Positions 9,851-19,731 are shown, counted from the first letter of the stretch. The stretch: 64,000 nucleotides of DNA from Geomicrobium sp. JCM 19039 (GCF_000698145.1 NZ_BAXB01000003.1:1-64000), one strand, 5' to 3'. Program-made: numbers and translations. The notes: generated by a model not told the origin, from the sequence alone.

Positions 9851-10687
9851 ATGCGGTGTAATGAATGGATGGTGAACAGTATGGCGTGGGTACATCGGTA
9901 TCTTTCCTATTTACAGATTCCTTTAAGAGAGCCTTCGTTGGTATACTTAAAACAATTGTTAAAAGCACATCGACATGTGTTCCCATTTGAAAACGTGAGT
10001 AAATTACATTGGGACAAGTATGCCAAAAATCGCTTAATTCGCGTGGAGGATTTTCTCAATCGATTTGAATCTTTCCAAACAGGCGGGACGTGTTTTACGT
10101 TAAACATTCAGTTCGCAAGACTGTTAAAAGCGATTGGTTTTCGCGTGCAATACATATTGCCAGGAGGGGACCATCTAGCACTACTTGTTACATTGAACGA
10201 AGAGAAAAACCTTTGGTATGTGGATGCGGGAACACCAACACCAATGTTAGCTCCCGTCTCCCTAACGAACGGGGAAAAGCAAACACCGATTTTCGCAGGA
10301 GAACGGGTGATTGTTAAAAAGACCTCAGGCAATGGGAGGTACGAGTATGTTCGTTCAATTGGAGGAAGACAAGTGAGTAAACCGCTCCCGTTTCAAATAA
10401 ATGTTCGCAACACGTTAGATGATCTCATAGATCCAATAAAGGCGTCGTTTCAAACGGATGCACCGTATATGACCCAACTACGCATTGATAAGTGGTGCAA
10501 CCACCGGCAAATCATGATCTCCCTTAAAAACGATCGTCTCACATTGCGAAACAGAAATGGCGGCAAAACAGAGCGGCAAATTAAATCACTGGCCGATTTG
10601 CAAGAAGTGATGCAAAACGTATTTTATTTACCTAAATTACCGGTAAATCGAGCCGTTGAGACCTTACAACATTTGCAAATACGCTAG
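9851..10687 (+). CDS. Arylamine N-acetyltransferase family protein
   Basis: Acetyl-CoA-dependent NAT family. The Cys-His-Asp triad is visible (numbering from 9851): Cys81 in TGGTCFTLN, His108 in GGDHLA, Asp125 in WYVDAGTPTPM. The usual RGG before the cysteine is TGG here and the Glu of CxExN is absent, so this is a divergent member. The start is uncertain: ATG codons at 9851, 9869 and 9881 are in frame and none has a strong ribosome-binding site. It follows pgcA by 9 bases and overlaps the convergent acyP stop by four bases at a shared CTAG. The natural substrate is unknown. Confidence 0.85.
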   Translation: MRCNEWMVNSMAWVHRYLSYLQIPLREPSLVYLKQLLKAHRHVFPFENVSKLHWDKYAKNRLIRVEDFLNRFESFQTGGTCFTLNIQFARLLKAIGFRVQYILPGGDHLALLVTLNEEKNLWYVDAGTPTPMLAPVSLTNGEKQTPIFAGERVIVKKTSGNGRYEYVRSIGGRQVSKPLPFQINVRNTLDDLIDPIKASFQTDAPYMTQLRIDKWCNHRQIMISLKNDRLTLRNRNGGKTERQIKSLADLQEVMQNVFYLPKLPVNRAVETLQHLQIR

Positions 10688-10962
10688 TCGTAGCGAATCG
10701 AAAACGTTTGGTTATGATCAATCTCGTCCGTTTCTTGGCTCGTTAGTTCTTGAATTTCAGAGAAACCGTTCCCTTGTTTAATTCGAGTAACCCACTCTGT
10801 AACCTTTTCATTTGTGCCTTCTACTTCAATGTCCACAGCACCATCATTGCGGTTTCTTACCGAGCCGTAAAGGTGGTGTTTTTTCGCTTCCTCGTAGACA
10901 AATTGTCGAAACCCGACCCCTTGAACGCGGCCACTAGCGACCATCTGTTTTTTTATGTTCAT
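10684..10962 (-). CDS. acyP: Acylphosphatase
   Basis: Hydrolyses carboxyl-phosphate bonds of acylphosphates. The 92-residue product has the small acylphosphatase fold: GRVQGVGFRQFV (catalytic Arg in the phosphate cradle) at about residues 11-22, and the catalytic Asn in GSVRNRNDGAV at about 33-43. The minus-strand ATG at 10962 is preceded by AAAGGAGGC. Convergent with the NAT gene: each gene takes its stop from the same CTAG at 10684-10687. Confidence 0.92.
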   Translation of the reverse strand: MNIKKQMVASGRVQGVGFRQFVYEEAKKHHLYGSVRNRNDGAVDIEVEGTNEKVTEWVTRIKQGNGFSEIQELTSQETDEIDHNQTFSIRYD

Positions 10963-11083
10963 GTTTATAGCCTCCTTTGTTCTTCCTTTTCCTCATCAAT
11001 TAGCAGATAAAACATCGCCATCCATTCATCACTTAGCGACTTTCACATATAATTAATAGAAGTATGGAATGGAGGGAGCGGGA

Positions 11084-12481
11084 ATGTCTGTTGAGGAACA
11101 CCGCTTGTTAGAGAAGAGAATTGAAGAAATTACAGAAATCGCAGAAGGATTTGGTCTAGATTTTTATCCGATGCGTTATGAAATATGTCCAGCCGATATT
11201 ATCTATACATTTGGTGCATACGGAATGCCAACTCGGTTTTCACATTGGAGCTTTGGAAAGCAATTCCACAAAATGAAAGTTCAATATGATCTAGGTTTGA
11301 GTAAGATTTATGAGCTTGTCATTAACTCAGACCCTTGTTATGCGTTTTTACTGAATAATAACAGTCTCATTCAAAATGAACTCATTGTTGCCCATGTGCT
11401 CGGGCATTGTGATTTTTTTAAGAATAATTGTCGATTTCAAGGTACGAGGAAAGACATGGTTGAAAGTATGAGTGCAACTGCTGAGCGAATATTTCACTAT
11501 GAACGAGTGCACGGTAAAAAAGAGGTCGAAGAATTTCTAGACGCAATTTTAGCTGTGCAAGAACATGTTGATCCGTATCGACTTCCACAGAGTAAGGATG
11601 AAGGAACGAGTGTTGCCGAAAAGAAAAAATCAACCCCATACGATGATCTTTGGGACGTAGATAGAGACGTTACGCACTCTGGAGTGAAAAAGAAGAAAAA
11701 AACGTTCCCAGAACAGCCTGAAAAAGACGTGCTGCTTTTCATTGAAGAACATAGCACGGAGCTTGAAGACTGGCAACGCGACATTTTAACGATGATGAGA
11801 GAAGAAATGTTATATTTCTGGCCGCAGCTTGAGACGAAAATTATGAATGAAGGCTGGGCATCGTATTGGCACGCTCGGATTATGCGGGAAATGGACTTGA
11901 CGTTTTCTGAATCCATTGAATTCGCGAAGCTAAATGCAAGTGTCGTTGTACCTTCGAAAACATCAATCAATCCATATTATTTGGGTTTGAAGATCTTTGA
12001 AGACATTGAAGAGCGGTATGACCATCCAAATGAGGATTTAAAGAGAATTGGAGTGAAAGAAGGCAGTGGCAGGGAGAAAATCTTCGAAGTTCGCGAATTA
12101 GAGTCAGATGCATCGTTTCTTCGCAATTATCTTACGAAGGATTTGGTTGATCGTGAAGATATGTACGTATTTGGAAAAAAAGGAAAACAGTATGAAGTTA
12201 CTGACAAAGATTGGACGCACGTTCGGGATGAACTCGTCGCTTCGAGAGTTAACGGTGGATTTCCCTATTTAACAGTAACCGATGGAAATTATTTACGAGC
12301 TGGTGAATTGTATATCACTCATCAATATGAGGGAAATGAACTAGACGTTAAAGACTTAGAACGAACCATCCCTTATTTGTATGTGTTGTGGGGCAGACCC
12401 GTACACATTGAAACAACATGTTCCGAGAAACAGACCGTTTTTACGTTTGATGGACGGCGAATTCATCGGAAAACGAAATAG
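11084..12481 (+). CDS. spoVR: Stage V sporulation protein R
   Basis: SpoVR/YcgB family, needed for normal cortex formation in B. subtilis, where it is transcribed in the mother cell. About 465 residues, the usual length. Recognisable blocks include [55 protein letters not shown]-like [16 protein letters not shown] and the C-terminal TFDGRR. I start it at ATG 11084, just after GGAGGGAGCGGGA; an in-frame start at 11069 would place the Shine-Dalgarno inside the gene. PrkA, YhbH and SpoVR homologues co-occur widely, so finding all three within 12 kb supports a shared pathway. The biochemical activity is not established. Confidence 0.95.
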   Translation: MSVEEHRLLEKRIEEITEIAEGFGLDFYPMRYEICPADIIYTFGAYGMPTRFSHWSFGKQFHKMKVQYDLGLSKIYELVINSDPCYAFLLNNNSLIQNELIVAHVLGHCDFFKNNCRFQGTRKDMVESMSATAERIFHYERVHGKKEVEEFLDAILAVQEHVDPYRLPQSKDEGTSVAEKKKSTPYDDLWDVDRDVTHSGVKKKKKTFPEQPEKDVLLFIEEHSTELEDWQRDILTMMREEMLYFWPQLETKIMNEGWASYWHARIMREMDLTFSESIEFAKLNASVVVPSKTSINPYYLGLKIFEDIEERYDHPNEDLKRIGVKEGSGREKIFEVRELESDASFLRNYLTKDLVDREDMYVFGKKGKQYEVTDKDWTHVRDELVASRVNGGFPYLTVTDGNYLRAGELYITHQYEGNELDVKDLERTIPYLYVLWGRPVHIETTCSEKQTVFTFDGRRIHRKTK

Positions 12482-13616
12482 TTATGCGAGACCACCTTCT
12501 GCCGAAGAAGCTCACTGAAAAAAGGAAATAGAAAAATGTATAACAGTATTTCTTTTGTTATAAATAGAAAATCCTTCATAGACACGGTCTATATCACTGA
12601 AAAATAGCGTCCCGTTCTTATATTAATGAATTGAACAACACTTCATTTATTCGTTAACACAAAGGATGTGGGCTTAAAATTAGGTAGTGATCCGCAAGGG
12701 TTGCGGGCAACACGGAAAACGTATGCCGAAAGGTAAAAAGACGTGACCGATGGTCACCACCTGGCACCAGCATGTGATGACCTGTCACGTATGTGACTAT
12801 CCAGCCTTTAAACCGGGCACTTTCGGCCCTCAACGGTCACATATATCGCGATATGTGACCGTTGACTCCGTTTATGTGCGCATCCACGTTTAAAATGATG
12901 ATTTTTCTTTCTCAAATGTCACGTAAATGAATATATAGGGCATTTGAACTTCTTTCCACACTCTAACCAGTAGGCAGAAACGTGAACCGTGTCGTCCTTA
13001 TGCTCTGGAGTACATAGAAAATACGGTGGGCGTCGTTTGATCACAGATGTTGCAGTTGTAGTCTGGACTAAAAGCATCCGCCTGAAGTGGAAAGCAACTC
13101 CCAACAGCGCAAATCAGGAATATCTTACGTTCATTATATATTTCGGCTAAAATCTTACATAGGTCATTCTATGGTAAGATTTTCGTCCCATGGCCCGCGT
13201 CAATGCTCAGTCAACGGATGTGGCAAGTTTATGTGGTGTGTTATCGAATTAGCTTCATTAGCTGCTACTAATTTCCATTGTAAATCCCGATCTTGTAGCT
13301 GAATGAATCACTTTAATTTAACTCGTGTAGATCGCTCGCTGTATTCCAATAAAATCCAGATCAGTCCAGGAGCAAATCTCGGAAGATTAATCACTACACT
13401 CATCTAAACATGAAATTGTAATGTTAAAACGGGATGTCCCATAGAAGGTCGTACGATTTTATGCGGTCTCGACATGATCTATGGTGGGATAATTTAGGAT
13501 CGCAACGCTACATGGTAATGAAATCCCCACTTAGACCGAATTCAATCGGACGCGTTAACGAGTAGCTTAGAGAGTCGTTCGCTTTTTCTATGGCCTCAAG
13601 GAGAGGTGACGTTTAC
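12482..13616. other. 1.1-kb gene-free region
   Basis: No frame has both a ribosome-binding site and recognisable protein features. The first part (12692-12925) is dense in short perfect inverted repeats, listed separately. 13080-13600 shows no repeat or RNA that I can name; stop codons are frequent and composition is mixed, as in decayed sequence. Confidence 0.5.
12692..12864. repeat. Cluster of palindromes built on GTGAC/GTCAC
   Basis: Four hairpins in 170 bases: CCGCAA-GGG-TTGCGG (12692-12706); GTGACC-GAT-GGTCAC (12743-12757); GTCAC-GTAT-GTGAC (12784-12797); and a long one at 12831-12864 with 14-base perfect arms (CAACGGTCACATAT and its complement) around ATCGCG. The last three share GTGAC/GTCAC half-sites, and a further ATGTCACGT follows at about 12917. 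No U-tract follows the long hairpin, so it does not look like a terminator. It could be a structured RNA or a set of protein-binding sites. Confidence 0.6.
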
Positions 13617-13646
13617 ATAAAAAAGGACGACCATAAAATGGTCGCC
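13617..13646 (-). terminator. Terminator for the minus-strand LemA-like gene
   Basis: Read on the minus strand: GGCGACCAT, loop TTT, ATGGTCGTCC, then TTTTTT. It lies about 150 bases beyond the stop of the LemA-like gene. Confidence 0.65.
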
Positions 13647-13793
13647 AAGGTCAAAAAATACACGCATCAAGAAGGTAATGCAAAGTAAGCAGGGTAAAAC
13701 TCGATCAAACGTTGAAACGAGAAAAACCCCGTCGGCGTTAATATAGCATATAAAAATCCAATATTCCACAATTCTTAATAAAATTGTAATCAA

Positions 13794-14351
13794 TTAATTT
13801 GAAGGAGCTTGATCTTTCGTCTCCCATTTCTTCACAGAATCATCTAGCAAATATTGTGATTCAAAGTGGTGAATGCCAGCGACATATTTAGTCGGGACTG
13901 TCGTAATGCTCTTATTGTAGCGCTTGACAGAAGCATCATATGCTTGGCTAGAAGAAGCTACAAGTGTAAGTGTTGATTGAAGGTCAGTTTCCATTTCTTG
14001 GAGAGCTTGTTCGTTCTCTGCAAGTTCAATGCTGTCAAAAATTTCCTCCAACCGTTCATGAACAATGGCATACGCATGCAGCTGTTCGCTACGCCCCAAC
14101 ATTGGATTGTGCATATCATCAATATGTCTTTGAATTGTTTGAGATGTGCCAGGTGCAAGCTTTCCATCGGTATCTAAAGAAATGAGGTATTCACTTGATA
14201 AACGATCAAGACGGTGAAGAAGATGCGATAACCTCCGCCATCTTGTTTCCATTTTCTTAACAAATTTAAGCAATACGTAATATCCACTAAACCATAACAA
14301 TAAAGTGACAACAATGATTGATCCAAGAATCATCGGGAATACCAAATCCAA
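13794..14351 (-). CDS. LemA-like membrane protein
   Basis: 185 residues. An N-terminal membrane segment (about residues 5-30) is followed by a long helical region. The stretch AYDASVKRYNKSITTVPTKY (about residues 137-156) resembles the LemA-family core, in which a YN-x-x-x-x-x-P pattern precedes the last helix. It is shorter and more divergent than typical LemA, so the assignment rests on that block and the topology. The TTG start at 14351 follows GAGGGGAGGACTGAACAA on the minus strand. It is monocistronic and divergent from the acyl-CoA dehydrogenase operon. Role unknown. Confidence 0.6.
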   Translation of the reverse strand: MDLVFPMILGSIIVVTLLLWFSGYYVLLKFVKKMETRWRRLSHLLHRLDRLSSEYLISLDTDGKLAPGTSQTIQRHIDDMHNPMLGRSEQLHAYAIVHERLEEIFDSIELAENEQALQEMETDLQSTLTLVASSSQAYDASVKRYNKSITTVPTKYVAGIHHFESQYLLDDSVKKWETKDQAPSN

Positions 14352-14551
14352 ATTGTTCAGTCCTCCCCTCCATAAAATGCAACAGATTACTAATAGTATA
14401 GCATAGATGATACCACCACAAGATACTCATTTATATGATCCCCCGTTTACTGAAATTCCACCGAGTGAGAAACCGGTAATTGGAGCGAATCTCACCATCT
14501 AAATATTAAGAAAAATCGGTAGACGATTGCCGGGTGTTGTAGTAATCTAGT

Positions 14552-14565
14552 TGTAAGCGTTTACG
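14552..14565 (+). promoter_or_regulatory. cre site (CcpA catabolite-repression element)
   Basis: TGTAAGCGTTTACG matches the Bacillus cre consensus TGWAANCGNTNWCA at 13 of 14 positions (last base G instead of A). It lies 60 bases before the acyl-CoA dehydrogenase start, a position suited to repression of the operon when sugars are available. Confidence 0.75.
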
Positions 14566-14578
14566 TTTGTGTGCCGAT

Positions 14579-14592
14579 TGAGCGCTTGCTCA
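14579..14592. promoter_or_regulatory. Possible operator upstream of the acyl-CoA dehydrogenase operon
   Basis: TGAGC-GCTT-GCTCA is a perfect inverted repeat 15 bases after the cre site and 33 bases before the start codon. A TetR/FadR-type regulator of acyl-CoA metabolism is a reasonable guess, but the sequence does not match the B. subtilis FadR consensus closely. Confidence 0.35.
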
Positions 14593-14625
14593 GTTGAATT
14601 CCTGAAGTGAAGTGAGGCGATCAAA

Positions 14626-15765
14626 TTGAATTTCGAACTAACGAAAGAGCAACGGATGGTTCGTGATATGGTGAAAGATTTTGCCGCTAGTGAGATAGCA
14701 CCAAAAGCGATTGATGTTGACCGTACAGGCCGATTTCCAGAAGAAACTTTTAAGAAGATGGGAGACCTTGGTCTTTTAGGGTTGCCGATTCCAGAGCAAT
14801 ATGGAGGTGCCGGAGCCGATACGGTTTCTTATGCGATTGCGGTTGAAGAAGTAGGAAATGCTTGTGGAGGAACGGGACTCAGCTATGCAGCATCGGTTTC
14901 TTTAGGAGCGAGTCCGCTGTTGAACTTTGGTAACGAACAACAAAAACAAGACTTTCTTGTCCCAATATGCACCGGTGAATCGCTAGGGTCTTTTGGTTTA
15001 ACAGAACCGAATGCTGGCAGTGATGCAGGTGGCACAAAAACAACAGCGGTCCTCGATGGTGAAGAGTATGTGATTAATGGCGAGAAATGTTGGATTACGA
15101 ATGCTGCTTATGCGAAAGCAGTGATTATCACAGCCGTTTCAGGTAAGAAAGACAACGGTCGAAACAATATTTCGGCGTTTATCGTTCCGACACACCTCGA
15201 TGGATTTACAATAACAAGTCCTTATGAAAAGATGGGTGTAAGAGGATCAAATACGACAGAGCTCATTCTAACAGACGTCCGCATTCCTAAAGAAAATATA
15301 TTAGGTGACCCAGAAAAAGGGTTTGGACAGTTTTTGCATACGTTAGACGGAGGCAGGATTTCGATTGGAGCGTTAGCAGTAGGAATCGCACAAGCAGCAT
15401 ATGATCGTGCTCGAGAGTATGCGAAGCAAAGAAAGCAATTTGGTAAAAATATTGGTTCTTTTCAATCGATTCAATTTAAACTTGCAGATATGGCAATGGA
15501 GATTGAACTGGCAAGAACGATGGTTCACAAAGCAGCTTGGTTAAAAGACGCGAAGAAACCTTTCAAGAAAGAAGCAGCATTTGCCAAATTGTACGCATCA
15601 GAAATGGCTACACGAGTTTGCAACCAATCCATTCAAATTCATGGTGGTTCTGGATATATGCAAGAATATGAAGTCGAACGTATGCTCAGAGATGCGAAAC
15701 TAATGGAAATTGGAGAAGGGACTTCAGAAATTCAGCGACTTGTCATTAGCAGAGAGATTGGCTAA
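14626..15765 (+). CDS. yngJ: Acyl-CoA dehydrogenase (YngJ/MmgC-like)
   Basis: FAD-dependent alpha,beta-dehydrogenation of an acyl-CoA. 379 residues, the length of soluble ACADs. Blocks in order: GLTEPNAGSDAGG and CWITNA (FAD and substrate binding), RKQFGK, QIHGGSGYMQEYEVERMLRDAK, and EIGEGTSEIQRLVI with Glu364 in the catalytic-base position of short- and medium-chain enzymes. Isovaleryl-CoA dehydrogenases carry the base elsewhere, so a short-chain substrate is as likely as isovaleryl-CoA. TTG start at 14626 after GTGAGGCG. First gene of a yng-like operon whose products resemble leucine or methyl-branched acyl degradation. The gene symbol is by operon position and carries some doubt. Confidence 0.85.
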   Translation: MNFELTKEQRMVRDMVKDFAASEIAPKAIDVDRTGRFPEETFKKMGDLGLLGLPIPEQYGGAGADTVSYAIAVEEVGNACGGTGLSYAASVSLGASPLLNFGNEQQKQDFLVPICTGESLGSFGLTEPNAGSDAGGTKTTAVLDGEEYVINGEKCWITNAAYAKAVIITAVSGKKDNGRNNISAFIVPTHLDGFTITSPYEKMGVRGSNTTELILTDVRIPKENILGDPEKGFGQFLHTLDGGRISIGALAVGIAQAAYDRAREYAKQRKQFGKNIGSFQSIQFKLADMAMEIELARTMVHKAAWLKDAKKPFKKEAAFAKLYASEMATRVCNQSIQIHGGSGYMQEYEVERMLRDAKLMEIGEGTSEIQRLVISREIG

Positions 15766-15802
15766 CGCACGATGAGTACAGAATTTAAAAAGGGTGGTCA
15801 GT

Positions 15803-17139
15803 ATGCTAAAAACGGTACTTGTTGCGAATCGAGGAGAAATTGCTTGCAGAATCATTAAGTCGTTAAAGGAAATGAATATACGATCGGTAGCCGTCTATTC
15901 TGAAGCCGATCAAGAGAGTTTGCACGTGAAAATGGCGCATGAAGCGTACCATATCGGACCTGCAAATGCGAAAGAGAGTTACTTAAACATCGAGAAAATT
16001 CTAGAAGTTGCCCGAGGTGCTAACGTCGACGCCATTCACCCTGGATACGGATTTTTATCAGAAAACCCTAAATTTGCAAGGGCATGTCATGATAACGAAA
16101 TCATCTTTATCGGACCGAGTGCACACGTCATTGAGAAAATGGGCGATAAAGTGTCAGCGCGACGCACAATGGAAGAAGCGGGTGTGCCTGTACTTCCTGG
16201 TAACCACTATGTATCCTCAGCAGATGAAGCGGTCGAACTTGGTGCAGCAATTGGCTACCCACTTATGGTAAAAGCCGCTGCAGGTGGGGGTGGTATTGGC
16301 ATGGAGCTTGTGCATAACGATGAAGAATTGAGAAAAGCGTTTAGTAGCAATCAACGTCGGGCTTCCAATTATTTTGGATCTGGAACGTTGTATTTAGAAA
16401 AAGCACTAACTGCACCGCGTCACATTGAAGTACAAGTGTTGAGCGATACGTATGGCAATCACATCCATCTTGCGAACGGGATTGTTCCATCCAACGTAGA
16501 CATCAGAAGGTGATTGAAGAATCACCAGCCGAAGGTCTGCCCGAAGAAACGAAAGAAAAAATGAGAGCTGCAGCTATAAAAGCAGTACAGGCGTTAAATT
16601 ACGAAAATGCCGGCACGTTGGAGTTTCTCGTGGAAGACGGAGAATTTTATTTTTTGGAAATGAACACACGACTACAAGTTGAACACCCGGTAACAGAAGC
16701 GGTTACAGGTATCGATATTGTACGAGAGCAAATTCGAATTGCTAGTGGAGAAAAGCTTAGCTTTGAACAGTCGGATGTATCCTTTCACGGACATAGTATG
16801 GAGTGCCGTGTATACGCAGAAGATCCCGTCACCTTTTTTCCATCGCCAGGTACAATCACAACATTGCATATGCCTAATGATATTCGTGTGGATACTGCGA
16901 TTGAAGAAGGTACAGAAGTGACACCGTTTTATGATCCGATGGTGGCAAAGATGGTCGTTTACGGCAATGATCGAGAAGACGCGATTAAAAAACTGCAAAA
17001 CGCAATCGATAACACAGTCATTGAAGGTATTAAGACGAATTTACCTTTTGTTCAACAAGTGCTTTCTCACGAAGCATTCACTTCATTTAATTTCACAACA
17101 AATTTCGTAAAAGAACACATTCAACCTGTATCTAAATAA
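15803..17139 (+). CDS. yngH: Biotin carboxylase subunit of an acyl-CoA carboxylase (frameshifted)
   Basis: ATP-dependent carboxylation of biotin, AccC-like (YngH). Starts LKTVLVANRGEIACRI, with the ATP-grasp Gly-rich loop AAAGGGGIGM, MNTRLQVEHPVTE and AEDP blocks. The frame breaks near 16472: the expected HLGERDCSIQRRHQKV is read out of frame, and one extra G at that point (CTTGGCG for CTTGCG) restores it through to 17139, giving about 445 residues. Both halves are otherwise perfectly conserved, so I regard it as intact with a probable sequence error. Followed at 13 bases by its separate biotin carrier protein. Confidence 0.9.
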
Positions 17140-17152
17140 GGAGTGTTAAGAG

Positions 17153-17365
17153 ATGGCAAACATTCAAGCATCGATGGCTGGGAATTTATGGAAAGTTCTA
17201 AAAGGTGAGGGAGACCTTGTGGAAGCGGGAGAAGAAGTTGCGATTTTGGAATCGATGAAAATGGAAATTCCAATTCAATCAGAGCAGGCAGGAACGATTA
17301 AAGCCGTGCTCAAGCAAGAAGGAGAATTCGTAAACGAAGGAGATCAATTGTTTGAAATTGAGTAA
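17153..17365 (+). CDS. yngHB: Biotin carboxyl carrier protein, stand-alone domain
   Basis: A 70-residue biotinyl domain. The biotin acceptor Lys36 lies in ESMKMEI, the canonical (A/E)MKM context, inside the barrel-forming pattern of hydrophobic and Gly residues; it ends with the typical GDQLFEIE. ATG start at 17153 after AAGGAG. It would shuttle carboxybiotin between YngH and YngE. As in B. subtilis, the carrier is a separate small protein placed right after the biotin carboxylase. Nine bases separate it from the next start. Confidence 0.93.
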   Translation: MANIQASMAGNLWKVLKGEGDLVEAGEEVAILESMKMEIPIQSEQAGTIKAVLKQEGEFVNEGDQLFEIE

Positions 17366-17373
17366 GGAGCGTG

Positions 17374-18159
17374 ATGAATGTGACTCTCGTTGAATGGTCC
17401 GTAAATTCAGAAGGGATTGCCTTAATTGAACTGCAGCGTGAAAAGCAGGCACACAGCCTTTCTAAAGACGTTTTGCTCGGCCTTAGTGACATTGTAGAAT
17501 CGCTGAAAGCAGAACAAGACGTTCGTGCGGTTGTCCTTACATCTACGGGTGATAAGGTTTTCTGTGCAGGAGCAGACTTAAAAGAACGTGCAGGCATGTC
17601 AGAATCTGAAGTTTTGCAAGCGGTAAGGCGCATTCAGTCTGTCATTCATGAAATATCCGAAATTCCGCAACCGACGATTGCAGCGCTCACAGGTAGCGCT
17701 CTCGGTGGTGGATTAGAGTTAGCATTAGCTGCGGATATTCGCATTGGTGCTGATGAAGGCAAATACGGCCTTCCAGAGACATCACTTGCCATTATCCCTG
17801 GCGCAGGGGGAACACAACGACTCAGCAGGTTGCTTGGTTCTGGAAAAGCAAAACAATTAATATTTACCGGTGAGTTGATCAGTGGTGTAGAAGCAGAGCG
17901 GATTGGACTGCTTGAAATGACTACAGCCGTAGAGAATGTAAGGCAACATGCATTCGAACTTGCAGAAAAGATCGCTAAAAACGGACCTCTCGCTCTAAGA
18001 CAAGCAAAGCGAGCCGTAGATCTCGGTCAAGAAGTCGATTTGTTAACCGGACTACAAATAGAAAGAGTGTGCTACGAGCACACCGTTCCTACAGCGGACA
18101 GAAGAGAAGGCTTACTCGCTTTTAAAGAGAAGCGTAAACCACAGTATATAGGCAAATAG
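17374..18159 (+). CDS. yngF: Enoyl-CoA hydratase (methylglutaconyl-CoA hydratase-like)
   Basis: Crotonase-fold enzyme adding water across an enoyl-CoA. 261 residues. Oxyanion-hole and catalytic regions are clear: FCAGADLKERAGM, LGGGLELALAADIRI and GLPETSLAIIPGAGGTQRL, whose two Glu residues match the catalytic pair of hydratases. The C-terminus ends FKEKRKPQY as in many crotonases. ATG at 17374 follows AAGGAGCGTG; GTG at 17371 is less likely. In the yng-type pathway it would hydrate 3-methylglutaconyl-CoA, but substrate cannot be read from sequence alone. Confidence 0.88.
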   Translation: MNVTLVEWSVNSEGIALIELQREKQAHSLSKDVLLGLSDIVESLKAEQDVRAVVLTSTGDKVFCAGADLKERAGMSESEVLQAVRRIQSVIHEISEIPQPTIAALTGSALGGGLELALAADIRIGADEGKYGLPETSLAIIPGAGGTQRLSRLLGSGKAKQLIFTGELISGVEAERIGLLEMTTAVENVRQHAFELAEKIAKNGPLALRQAKRAVDLGQEVDLLTGLQIERVCYEHTVPTADRREGLLAFKEKRKPQYIGK

Positions 18160-18173
18160 CGGAGGTGCACGTA

Positions 18174-19708
18174 ATGATTGATACAACTGGCAGCCACAAA
18201 CAAATGACCGAAGACATTACGAGCGGAGGAAACGAAAAGTATCATAAAAATAATGCAGATAAAGGAAAGATGTTCGTTCGTGAGCGCCTTGAGAAGTTGC
18301 TTGATGAGGGTACGATTCACCTTGAAGACGGTAAATTTGCGAATGTGATGGCAGGAGACTTACCGGCGGATGGCGTCGTGACCGGAATGGGCGATATTGG
18401 TGGTGTGTCGGTCTGCTTTATGGCGAATGATTCTACGGTTAAGGCAGGTTCATGGGTTCGAGGACCGTTGAGAAAATTATTCGTATTCAAGAAACAGCCG
18501 AACGTCTGCAAGTCCCAATGCTTTACCTCGTTGACTCAGCAGGAGCTAGGATTACGGATCAAATTGAAATGTTCCCAGGCAGAAGAGGAGCAGGTCGAAT
18601 TTTTCATAACCAAATTGCATTGTCTGGCCAAATCCCACAGATTTGTTTGCTGTTTGGACCATCAGCTGCGGGTGGTGCCTATATTCCGGCATTTTGTGAT
18701 TTAGTCATTATGGTCGAGGGAAATGCGTCAATGTATCTCGGCTCCCCGCGAATGGCAGAGATGGTCATTGGTGAACGTGTAAGTCTGGAAGAGATGGGCG
18801 GCGCAAGAATGCACTGCTCGGTATCTGGCTGTGGGGATGTGCTCGCTAGCAACGAGGACGAAGCCATTGAATCCGCTAAGACATATTTGAGTTATATGCC
18901 GAAGAATTTTGCGAACAAGCCAAAAAAGATTGAAACGCAGCTACCTTCAAGTAAAGAAAAAACACTCGAAGACATTATTCCTGACAATCAAAACGCGCCT
19001 TTCGACATGTATGAACTCATTGACCATATCGCAGATGCAAACAGCTTCTATGAAGTAAAAAAACTGTTTGCTCCAGAGATTATTACGGGTTTTGTCCGGA
19101 TGGACGGTGCTGTCGTTGGCATTGTTGCCAATCAGCCAAAGATGAAAGGCGGCGTATTGTTCCATGATTCTGCGGATAAAGCAGCTCGGTTTATGACGAT
19201 TTGTGATGCGTATAACATCCCACTTCTATTCCTCGCAGATGTTCCAGGTTTTATGATCGGTACTCGCGTTGAAAAAGCAGGCATCATACGCCACGGGGCA
19301 AAAATGCTATCGGCAATGAGCAGTGCGACTGTACCGAGAATATCGGTCATCGTTAGAAAAGCATATGGTGCAGGTTTATATGCAATGTCAGGGCCAGCGT
19401 TTGAACCTGACTGTACTCTTGCATTACCAAGCGCTCAAATTGCTGTCATGGGTCCTGAAGCCGCTGTAAACGCTGTGTATGCGAACAAGATACAAGAGTT
19501 GCCTGAAGAAGAGCGGGCACAATTTGTTGCTACTAAGCGAAAAGAGTATCAACAAAATATTGATGTATACCGGTTGGCATCAGAAATGATCATTGATGAC
19601 ATTGTAGAGCCTGACTTATTACGGGGTGAGTTGATTAGCCGTTTTAAGCAATATGAACAAAAATCAGTGCAACCTCCACTGAAAAAACGAAGTGTTACAC
19701 CGGTGTAA
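18174..19708 (+). CDS. yngE: Acyl-CoA carboxylase, carboxyltransferase subunit (frameshifted)
   Basis: Carboxyltransferase of the propionyl-/methylcrotonyl-CoA type, moving CO2 from carboxybiotin to an acyl-CoA. Expected length about 511 residues. The frame breaks at 18454-18456 inside KAGSWGSRTVEKI: a GGGG run appears as GGG, and one more G joins the two halves. Downstream blocks include GPSAAGGAYIPAF, LFLADVPGFMIGT and AYGAGLYAMSGPAFEPD, both carboxyltransferase lobes. ATG at 18174 after GGAGGTGCACGTA. Last gene of the operon, closed by a terminator. No HMG-CoA lyase (yngG) is present, unlike in B. subtilis. Confidence 0.9.
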
Positions 19709-19731
19709 AGCCCCATTTTGGGGCTTTTTTT
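19708..19731 (+). terminator. Terminator of the yng-like operon
   Basis: AAGCCCC-ATTTT-GGGGCTT followed by TTTT, immediately after the yngE stop. Confidence 0.92.

Noticed and set aside
12919-13302. Short frames on both strands in the gap after spoVR
   Set aside because: No ribosome-binding site, no recognisable protein features, and mutual overlap.
13596-13793. Hydrophobic 65-codon frame on the minus strand
   Set aside because: It contains the terminator hairpin of the LemA-like gene and lacks a ribosome-binding site.
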